From contig NC_067200.1 of NCBI RefSeq assembly GCF_000699445.3, positions 18,775,003 through 18,839,002 on the forward strand: DNA of 64,000 nucleotides, read 5' to 3'. Position numbers and translations under genes: made by a program. Shown here piece after piece: positions 30,148-42,100 of the stretch; position 1 is the first letter of the stretch; every line of letters starts with the position of its first letter. The notes under the pieces are model-generated. The model was not told where the DNA came from, made no database searches, and worked only from the letters and a program-made list of their open reading frames with translations. This stretch comes from Schistosoma haematobium. Lineage: Eukaryota > Platyhelminthes > Trematoda > Strigeidida > Schistosomatidae.

Positions 30148-33100
30148 CTGTTGAACTACAAGGAATATAAATAATAATAATAATAAAGATTTAAGGTAAC
30201 TAATCTGTTAACATATATAGTGTGGTATATGTCACCCCCGCCTAGAGAAAACGGGGGTCTTGCTTATGAAATTGAGAGGAAGTAAAGCGAATGTCTTGAG
30301 CTTTAACCGGGTTGGTGGATATGGAGGATCTAACTATGGTAATTGGAAAACCGTCATTCCAAACCAGTGGTGCACATGGGCTTCAGCATCCTGAAAGAAC
30401 AAATGGCGTATGAACCAATTGTTAGTCATCGACTATCATGGGAGTGCACCTCCTAACGTTACGCCACTACCTTATGGGTCAGACCTTTAGGTCGAAGGCT
30501 CGGGGAGTGGCCCCTTAAGAAGACCACCTGTTTTGATTTGCGCACCCAGGCAGTATCTCAGCCCTCACACAAATCGAATGATTTATGTGGAGCATACGTA
30601 TTTGGTGCCTCCTTGTAACAAGGTTTATGGGTTCAAATAAATAAGTATGTAACACCACTCAGAAGCGAAATGCCTGACTTTAGAAGGTTGAGAAGACGGA
30701 ATTGAAGAGAATGGGAATGTAAAGAGAGAGTAGTTGTAATAGTAATGAAGGAATAATAAAGTTTGAGATAGTTTATGGAAGGTTTGCAAATGATGTATTT
30801 GATGTATGGTGTTTCCCATTTTATGAATGAGGTTCGAGTGCCAGTGTGAATATCAAATCCAAGATGCAGACAGATACATCCAAATGACTAGTCCCAAATA
30901 GGACGAAATAATAATTTTGAGTTCCATTGTAGATATAAAAAAAACAACTCGCAATAAAAATGGTTACATTGATCAATTCCTTATTGGATTGCACATATTG
31001 CTAATGAAAACTAATTTAAATTATCAGTATTAGGTTCTGGAGACTAAAAACCTGGAAACAATGGATAGTCGTTTCGTTCTACTATGATACTCCTCAGAAG
31101 TGCACATATACGATCCTACACGTGGAATTCAAACCCAGGACCTTCAGTCTCATGTGTGAATATGAATCGTTTCATGATCTCAATCAAAAACTAACCAAAA
31201 TTCAGTTCTTAATATTAACAACAAAGATTATTTAAACCTTTATAGATAGTGATATGAAGTTAACTAAGTTGTTTACTTCATTACTTAGTTACTAATCAGA
31301 AATCAAAGGTTTATATGAGTAAAATTTTTGAAACTATGCTGACCATCTTTACTTCATTTCAAAGTTACACTTTATTGGATGTTGCGTACTCAAATGTCTT
31401 AACAGCTAACGGTTATACAAACATAATACACTAGTGTAACATGGTGAAATCATATAGATATCTTTGAGTGTAAGTTTTCTTCCAATATTCATGAGGTCAT
31501 TGTATTAATTATTAGAATATAATGAATTTTGTAGTGATTATAGAACTTCACAGATTGAAATCATGAGTCAATTGAAGCTAGACCACCATGGAAAACCTGA
31601 AAGCACTGAACGGCCGTTTCGTCCTAGTATGGGGCTCCTCAGCAGTAGTCTAGTTGGCTAAGTGCCTGGCGTGAGACTGATAGGTCATGGGTTCGAATCT
31701 CGTTGGGTGCAGGATTGTGAATGAGCACTGCTGAAGAGTCCCATACTAGGACAAAACGGCCGTTCAGTGCTTCCAGGTTTTCCATGGTGATCTAGCTTCA
31801 ATTGAATCATGATTTCAATCAGTGAAATTTCTAAAATCTCCACAAACCCCTTCCGATTATAGAATTGTTATTTTCAATATCGCGAACCGATTTCAACTAG
31901 ACAACCATTAAAAACCGAAACTCATTTAACAGCTTTTTCGTCCTAACATGAGACTCTTCAATAGTACGTATGTACAATACCCTCATCAGGGGACCGAATC
32001 CAGAGCATTCAATGTCGTTTGTGAATGCCTAAACTGTAGACCACTGAAATGGTATCTAATGGCGTACATAAATAAATTCAATGAATTTACGATATAGGGG
32101 AACCTTCATTCATTCCCTCAAGTGAACAACTCTCTCACAACCAACACCAATTCATGTTAATTTGAAGACAGTCAATATATGGTGTTCATCTTTAATACAA
32201 CTCAATTCTCACAACTGATTGATCACTGGGTGGTGGGTGAGCAATGTCATGTGTATCATGTCCTTCTTAGTGCAGATCGAATCCTATCGACCAATTTGGA
32301 ATATGCGCCCCTAGTCTAGGTGACTCGACATTGCGTGCACTATGTTGAGATAAGATGGTGACTGGAAGTTGTCAACAGGAAACCTTGGACCTAGGTTTCG
32401 TTCTACTTGTCACTCGTCAGCAAGGTATACCTGTAATCTTGAAAGAATTGATGCCCCCTGACGGATTCAAACTCGTGTCACCCAGCTTCACAGTCAGAAA
32501 CGTTACCACTTGGCTATCCGAGCCGCGACTGACCTTCTGTAGGACTGACATGTATTCACAATTGATTGGTCACTAGGTAGTGGGTAAGCAATGACATATG
32601 TGTCAAGTCCTTCTTAGTGCAAATCGAATGCTATCGACCAAGTTTCAATGTGGGCCACTTGATATGATGGAAAGAAGAGTCAATTTTCGATTGATTTACT
32701 CATTATGAGTTTTATTCAACATTCAACATCCGTTTTGATTCAATGTAATGATTACTCATTGTAGTATTTGTTTTCTTTTCTCGTATGATATTTTCTTCTG
32801 TATAATATGCGAGATATTCTTGTATTCCATTGACATGAACTATGCTCAATATGTGATTTGTTATATATGTGATTTTATCCTAATTATTAAGCAAAGCATG
32901 TGTACAATCAATATATATATGTGAGTATATTTTCGACTAGGGTTTCTCATCGACACTGTCTGGAATAACATTCCTTTCACTAGTTTTCTGTCTTCTCATT
33001 GTGACTTTGAAGGGTTCTAGCGTTCTAGTGCTCAACTTATACTTGGTATATCAAGAATATAAGCATCTAGATATAACAATTACAGACAGGGTGAAAAAAA

Positions 33101-36100
33101 ATTCTGAACCCTCAATCTTCAAAATAAAGAATCATGATCAGCTTATAACTGGACGAAATTCAATGTCATTATTTCGAGCAATCAACATACAGATTTTCCG
33201 TTGTCGTTGTCGTGTTTTTAGGCGTTAATAAATCTTCACTTATACCAGTTTTGTGTTCTTACTTTCACGTCGTGAGAATTGCAGAAGTCCCTCGTTTTCG
33301 AGTATAAATGATAAGTGTTTCCGACACAACAATAATTGACGAACAGATATAAAAAATAGCATTAAAGGAGCCAAGACAATCATTTATTTTTATTTATTTT
33401 AACACATAGATATTGGTACAAGGAGGCACCAAATACATATGCGCCACACAAATCTCATTTGATATGCGTGAGGGCTGCGATACTGACCGGGTGCCCAAAC
33501 CGAAGCAGATGGTTTCCTTAGGGAGCCACACACGGAGCGTTCGACCTGAAGATCTGATCCACAAGGCAGTGGAGCAACGTAAAAAGATACAGTCCCATGG
33601 TAGCCGGCGACCAAAAATTGGTTCATACACCATTCGTTCCAGCAGGATACTAGAGCCCATGTGCACCATCAGTTTGGAATCTGGTTAATGCGCCGAACAT
33701 TCGCTTTTCGTCCTCTCATTTTCACAAAAAACACCCCCGCCACGAGAAGGCAATGAGTAGGACTTCTCTGGCAGAGGCTATATACGCGTGGCCATGTGAT
33801 AGCATTTCGAGAGGGTAAGCGGACTTTCCCCACTCTCGGCCATACCAGGGCATTTGAGGGCTAAGACAATCAGAATTCAACTGACAAGTTATAACAAATG
33901 GCAACGGGGATTTCGGAAAACATGAACAAGATAATAACACCACTAGTTTAAATGACTTGATATTGTGTTCACTATCTTGTGATAAGATGATAGTTGGAAG
34001 TAGTCAAACAGAAAACCCTGAACCTAGTTGTCTCATTCATCTCTATCTAAATTATTCAACATTATATTACATAGATACAAATAAATCTACTTACTTTTTC
34101 GATTTCTTTTTATATCACCAAGTGTACAATTAGATTCATTCGATAATTTTTTATAATAATTTTCACATTTCTGTTGTTTCTATCAAGGAAGAAATTTTAA
34201 TAAGTAGTATATGTAAACTTTTAGTAAAATGAATTGATCACATTGAACACTTATATTTTTTAAAAAAAAGACCGCGCCAAGTTCATTCAATCATTAAAAT
34301 TATTTTCAGAAGGGGTTTGTGGAGATTTTAGAAATTTCACTGAGTGAAATCATGAGTCAATTGAAGCTAGATCACCATGGAAAACCTGGAAGCACTGAAC
34401 GGCCGTTTTGTCCTAGCATGGGACTGTTCAGCAGTGCGCGTCCACGATCCTGCACCCCGCGAGACTCGAACTCAGATTTTCCATGGTGGTCTAGCTTTAA
34501 TTGACTCATGATTTCAATCTGTGAAATTAAAATTATTTCATATATTTTTCAAAAATGTAATCATTTTCATAATCTCTTCTATATTCATAGTCATAGTGTA
34601 CTTCAACGGGAAACTCTTCCAGGAGTTCTATTCACAAAAAAAGTGATTATCATGACCAGTACAGTTCAATTGCGTTCGATATTGATCAGTTACCTACAAA
34701 TGATGAGATGTATACTATTTATGTTGGTAGATATAAGTAGTATGTAACATCAATCGGAAATGGAAACCCGTGACATCAGAAGACTACGAAAATCAAGTTG
34801 AAGAGAATAGAAGGCAGTGTAGAAAGGAATTATGAATGGGAAGAATCATACATTATGTGAAAGACAATTGATGAAAGATTTTTAAATGAAGTATTCAATG
34901 TATAGTTTTCATATTTCACAAAGACATTCTGTAATTTTGTGTTGAAATACATTGATTGTCTCCATCTGTGTTCTTGTTCATTACAATGATATAATGATGA
35001 ATCAATATTATGAACTGATGTAAATTAGAAATATAAACTATTCAATGTCAACTCATTCGTTTAAAAGATTGAACTCTCATCGATATTTCTAAATGGTTTG
35101 ACTTTTATCCCTGGTTTGATCATAGATACATACTATTGAGTACTTTTCTTTAATACTAAGACAAAATATCTATTCAATACTTCCTGGTTTCCAATAATTA
35201 TCTAATTCATTTCAATATAGATTAATCAGTAATCTAACAATTCACAATGATATACGAGGATGTAATGACCATCCAGTTGGCATCCAGATATTCAATGATG
35301 GTTCAACATTGATTGATTCATAATCTCAATTATAACTCAATAATCATACAAATCAAGAGTGGGAAAGCAGCGGGACATGGCAATATACCAGTTGAAACAC
35401 TGAAATCAGACATAGAAGTAATTGTAAACATGCTCCACGTTCTACTCAGGAAGATTTGGGAGTAGGAATAAGTGCCGATAGGCTGGAAAAAAGGATGCCT
35501 CATCAAGATACCAAAGAAAGGAAATCTGAGTAAATGTGAGAACTACCGAGGCATCACATTAACATCAGTACAACAAAAAGCCTTCAACAGAGTATTGCTG
35601 AACCGGATGAAAAATTCAGTAGACACTCAGCTCCAAGATAAAGAGACCGGATTCTGTAAAGATCAGTCGTGCACAGACCAAATAGAGACATCATGAATCA
35701 TCGTTGAACAATCAACTGAGTGGAACTCGTCATTACACACCGATTTCCTTGACTATGAGAAGGAGTTTAACAGTATGGACAAGAAAAATCTATGAAACTT
35801 TCTTCAACACTATAGTGTAGCTGGGAAGATCGTCAACACCATACGGAACTCATACGACGAACTACAGCGCAAAGTCGTTCAAGGAGGACAGCTGACAGAT
35901 ACATTGCAAGTGAGGACCGGTGTTAGACAAGACTGCTTACTTTACTTCATCTACTGGTGGTTGACTGGATTATGAAAATCTTCATATCTGAGGAGAATCA
36001 CGAAATACCAAAGAGAGTTCAGAATCAATTAGATGATTTGGACTTCTCAGATGACCTTGCTCTTATATCGCATACACACCTAAAACTGAAGGTGAAGAAA

Positions 36101-39100
36101 ACAAGTGTATCAGAAGCTCCTGCATCAGTAGGCCTCAACACACACAAAGAAAAGTGCAAGATCCTCAAACACAACGTAGATAAAACTAACCTAGTCACAT
36201 TTGATGGAGAAACTCTGAAGAATGTGGAAACGTTCAGGTTCCTCGACAGCATCACCGATGAACAAAGAGGATCCGATGCAAATGTCAAGGCGAGGATTGG
36301 CAATTCAAGGCAGCATTCCTACAGTAGATGAACATATGGAACTTAAAACTACTGTCAGTCAACATCAAAGTCAGAATCTTGAATACGAACGTCTAGTCAG
36401 TTATACTGTACGAAGTTGAAACTTGGAGAACTACCACAAACATAATCAAAAATGTACATGTATTTATAAACAGTTGTCCACGCAAGTTACTCAAAGTCCA
36501 CTGACCAGATGTCATCAGCAACAACCCACTGTGAGTGAGGACAGACCAACTTCCAGATGAAGAGAAAATTAGGAAAAGACGTTGGAACTGAATAGGACAT
36601 ACATTATGAAAATCACCAAACTACATCACGAATCAATCCCTAACTTAGAATCCGAAATAGAAGCAATAATGAAGAGAACCAAAGAGCACATTGTGCCGAG
36701 AATGAGAAGAAATGAATAGTAATGAATAGTAACTGGAAACAACTGGAAAGGATTCCTCAGGCCAAAGTTTGATTCAGAATGGTATTGAATGCTATATAAT
36801 CCTCCGCGAGAGGTAACAGTTGTACGTACGTAAGTAAGTAAGTGAGAAGTGAAGAATTCAAAATTATACCATATCATATCATTATTATACCAAATCAGTC
36901 CATTCAATTAACTCAAGTAGTCGTTTGATCTATATTCAAAGATTTTGAGATGTTTGATATGTATTTCTGATTTCACCACATATTATATGGTAGTTTAAAC
37001 AGTAAATAAAAACCAACTGATTACAGATTTACAAGCATTTCGTATTTCCATTATTCCAGTGTTTTTGTAACAGTTTACTATATTTTCAGTATCTACTGGG
37101 ATCACCGGGTAAGTAATAGTGAATTTAGATGTAGGTTACTAATGAATGATGGTAAATCAGTTGATGAGAATGCGAATCTTCATCAACTGAGATGGTTGGG
37201 CTACGTATCATGTATGCCAAGACACCGATTACCACGACACGCAATGCTGACTAGTGTTAGAGATGGTTGAAAGAAAGTTAGAGGTGGCCAAACCAAAGTG
37301 TGGCATCAGTCCTTGAAGTCACTAACTTCTAGTCTGAGCCATGTTGATAGATGTAGACTACTTGGTTGGGGTCCATGCGACTATTATAACCAATGGTTGG
37401 AGAGTGAGTGAGTGAGTGAGTGAGTGAGTGAGTGAGTGAGTGAGTGAGTGAGTGAGCAAGTAAGTAAACAATCTTCACAATCCCACTTAGTTATAATTCA
37501 CAATATTGACTTACTTTTAAATGTGTATTTGTTAACTTTTTTTCACGACGTATTACTTTTCTATTTGTAACACGTTTACCTACATGTTTTGTTTTATTTA
37601 ATGATAATAAATGAGAATTATCTAATTGTGAATGATTTGATGATTGATAATTATAATAATTACAAAATTCATTTGATAATGTGAAATTCTGTTGATCGAT
37701 TATTGATTGTTCATATTGTGGAAGGAATCGATAGTCGTGACATCCCTGTTGTGGTTGTGGTTGTTGTTGTTGTGGCAACTGGTCATGGAGATGAAGATTT
37801 TGACTATGAATATATTGAATATTGTTGTTATTATTAGTAATATGATTCAAATTTCTATCAATATCCGGTGATATTAGTGTTGTTATTCCTGTAACTAGTT
37901 TATCCACAGTAGTAGGAGTACTTGTTGTTGTAACATGAGAATTTATTGTTTTTGTGGTAGTATTAGTGGTAACTGTATCAGATTCAGTTAAACCGAATGT
38001 TTTCAATGATGGACGATTATGATCATGTTCACCTTTTGCTTCAAAATAAACGGCACCATTAGCAAAACGCCAAAAATGTGTCACAGGATAACCACTATGA
38101 CCACGACAATTACGTAGAATTAAACGACCTTTACAACCAGGTGTAATACATTCACGATCTGTGAGAATGAAAAGAGAAAAGTTAACTGTTTTTTTAATAC
38201 CTGTTGTTCAGTTGTATGAATAATATTTCTTAGACAGTTGTTTCTACCCTAGTATGACACTCTTTAGGAGGTCATACCGACGACTTCTTATCCGGGAATC
38301 GAACTCATGTCCTTTATTCTCATGAGCAAATGTTTAACTTCTAGACCAATCATGTACAAATTTAACTGCAATCAATCCATTACATCACAAAACCACTTTC
38401 GATTTTCTTTAGTGAGTACTGTGTTTACACTCAAAACCTAAAGTTCTGAGTTCGATTCTGGTTCGTCATTCAAATTCGAACTTAGATAATTATTTCTGAA
38501 CAAAAAAAACAAATAATTGGATTATTGATTAAGAAATAAAGAAAATATAATGACCCTTAATTAACAATTTAATCGATATGATCGAAATGAACTCAAATTT
38601 GTTATCCCACCTTACTTTATTATTTCTCTTAATTTCTCTTGAATGCCTTATTCCCCTACCTACCTGTCCCTCCCCCCTCTTAACGATAGTTAATTATAAT
38701 TATTATGAGAACGTGCTTTTTTTTCTTTCATTCAATTATTCCCCACCTAATTTTTTCTTGCTTTTTCTTTTTTATAATGCGGATAAAAAAAGACGGAAAG
38801 ACGGTGATCATAAAGTGATATATATAAGTGTATGTGTGTGTATATATATATGTGTGTGTATGTATGCTGATACGCATGTCTGGATTGAATTCCTTGTCTA
38901 CTACTTATGTTTGTCTAGTTATATGTTTTCCATGTATTTGTTGGGGTTGGAGCGGGAGGGGAGAAGGGGTAATATATATCTGTCAGCCTTATTAACATAT
39001 TAGATAATAGGTGTATACGTGACACGAGTATATGCACTATTATATACGTAATCAATTATGGACAATATTTATGGGTTTTGCGTGAAGTTTTCTTAAAATG

Positions 39101-42100
39101 ACCAATTTTTTCTTTCAAAAAAAGTAACTACTACTGATAAGGGATATATTTGTAATGTTGTATACCTAAATACATAACTATATGCACAATAATATACAGT
39201 AAATATCCATGATTCATATTAACGTAAATAATTGTGTCACAAGTGGTTTGGTTGGTATTATAGCAATTTTAATAGCTGAGATCATCAGTTAATGAAAGCT
39301 AGACCACCATGGAAAGTTCGAAAGCATTGGACGGTCGTTTCGTCTTATTATGGGACTCCAAGTCCTACTCACTGCCTTCTCGTAGTGGGGTTGTTGTTTA
39401 CGACAATGAGAGGACGAAAAGTGAATGTCCGGCACTTTAACCGGATTCCATACCAATGGTGCACATGGGCTCCAGTGTCCTGTGGGAACAAATGGTGTAC
39501 GAACCGATTGTTTGTCACTGGTTACGATGGGACTGCATCTCCTTACGTTGCTCCACTGCCTTGTGGACCAGACATTCAGGTCGAAGGCTCGGGGTGTGGC
39601 CCCTTAAGGAAACCACCTGCTTCTTTTTGGACACCCGGTCAGTATCACAGCCCTCACGCATATCAAATGAGATTTGTGTGGCGTATATGTATTTGGTGCC
39701 TCCTTGTACCAATATCTATGTGTTGAAACAAATAAATAAATAATGGGACTCCTCAATAGTGCACATCCACTATCCCGCCCCGCGAGATTCGAACCCAGGA
39801 CTTATTTGTCTCGCTCGCAGGAGACTGTCAATTCTACATTATTATGTTTAATTAAAGAATTTAATAAAAATTTGTAAAATATTTAGATTAACAGTAACTA
39901 AATTGAATAGGGATTTGTGGAGATTGTAATAATTTTAATAGTTGAATATACGAGTCAATCTAAGCTAGATCATTGAAAATTTGGAAGTAGTGGACGGCCA
40001 TTTTATTCTAGTATGAAACTTCTCCACAAATCCCCATTCTGATAATGATCATTTGTCTACTAGTGATTAGCTCAGCATGGATTTACTGTGGTTCTAGTGA
40101 GAAGTCGCAACTAGTGGAGTCCAACCCGTGTAAGATGGAGATAGTTATCTACCACAAACAATAGATGAGTGATTGCACAATGTCATAGATCGAATGAAAT
40201 TAGACATTAACACCACTGGATGATGATTCAGTGGTTTATAGGTTAAGCGATGTCTCACGAGACTGACAGTTCTGTTTTGAAGTTTCTTTGTTGTGTTACC
40301 ATGTATCCTCAGTACTGAGGAGTCCCTGATTACAATGAAAGGGCCGTTCAATGCTTGAAAGTTTTCAGTGGTGGTCTAGTATAGATCGACTCATAAATTC
40401 AGATATTAATAATATTTAATCTATTTGTATTCCAACAAATGCACAGAAAGAGTAAATAATAGCTTAATTGTAATCCAGTCTACTCAAATTTTAACAAAGA
40501 TTTTGACAGATTTTATTTGTTAAGTTTTGTATTTCCCAGTTATTGAAGTTATTGATTGCAAGTGATCAGTCTGTTTTGTCATATGTACTTCTTAAATGGA
40601 TTATCTCAGTACTGATATTTCATCAAAGGTCTTAGTACATTTGGATAGAAACTAGGAGTGGAATTCATGGGTTGCATTTCATACTAAGATGTATCCAAAG
40701 CCTAGTATTGAGCCTTGAACCTAATTCCTTTTGCTTCAGACATTTGACATATTGTCCATTGAGGAATTGAGAACAGACAATCCCTAAGATGTATGTACAC
40801 ATTCAAATGAGTTATCAGACTAAAGAAGATATGTTTCTTCAATTTTATTATCTATATATATATTATCTATAAAATGTTCAAAGTAGATCAATTCAATAGT
40901 AGAAGTATACGACATTTAATACTACTTGAGAATAACTGTATATGTATTTGGAGAAGTGTTCAGTCAATTTGCTCATTCAGATGTATCTAAAATGAATCAA
41001 TTATCATCAATGATATTAGATGATCATTATACCATATCATAAGTTGATTGTATCAGTAGATGCTGACACAGATATTTTAGTGGTTGGAAATCCACCAATA
41101 AACCTGAAAGTCTTAGGTTAAATCTCTACTGGAGTCTTTTGTATGCATTGTTGAAGAGTTATATTCGTGGACGAAATATTCGTCCAGTTCTGCATGGTTT
41201 TCAATGGTTGTCTAGCTAATGTCAATCCTTGATCTAAACTATGTTTCCAATCAACGTGTTATATAGTATGACTCTCATACTATGTCATTGATAAGTTACT
41301 GTTTTAATCATAACATAATTCATCTTTCATGAGACAGTTTTCAATTGGACTCTCATTCTCTCTCTTCAAATTGATCTCGAAAGTAATAATTATCAGTCAA
41401 CACATAGCCATTCATTACCAATTTTTCTTCTGTATAAAGGTTCTGTATAGCATTAAAGCAATTTTCGTTAGTTCCAAAGGGTTCTACACCATGATAATGT
41501 CAGTTCATAATGGGAATTATACTTTTTTATACTCTTCATACTAATCAAATTTTAACAGATAAGAACCACCGATTGATCTTAATTGTTGTACCACTGCAAA
41601 TCATAAAACATTGGACTAATATTTCATCCTATTATAGAACATCACATAATTGTTCATCTTTATCTTCGGTAAAGATTGAACTCGAAACATTTAGATCTTG
41701 AGGAAATGTCCCACAATTAGTACTACTTTGTCAGTGTCCAGTGTTATAACAATAGTCAGAACAAAACAACTGTCCAATGACATATAGTTCCAAAGGTATT
41801 CCAATTCTTATGAATCTATCAGTATGAAGTTGAGGAGATTGTTAAGTTTTTGATCGAGATCATGAATCGATCAATGCTCTACCACCATTGTGTAACCAAG
41901 GTAGTCTCATACTAGGACGAAATGACCGTTTATTGCTTTCAGCTTTTCATTTTTTACTTTGTATTCATGACAGATTCATGGGATTGAGATAATGAATCAA
42001 TCAATGTTCAACCCTTTAATGAAAGATAGAATTCAATTAATCTAAGAATACTAACCTCATGAAAAACATTAATCATGACCTTAGTAACAAAATGAAAAAT

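Noticed and set aside
30148..30156. Acceptor at TTGTAG (30156) for gcm exon 4
   Set aside because: Joining there breaks the frame with exon 3. The AG eight bases further, before 30147, keeps it.
38578..39003. A 141-codon plus-strand frame with hydrophobic stretches
   Set aside because: It lies in a gcm intron, overlaps TG-repeat tracts and has no recognisable family. The hydrophobic character follows from T-rich DNA.
39292..39726. A 144-codon plus-strand frame
   Set aside because: It runs across the junction between a family B and a family C repeat, so it is a composite of two mobile elements and not a gene.
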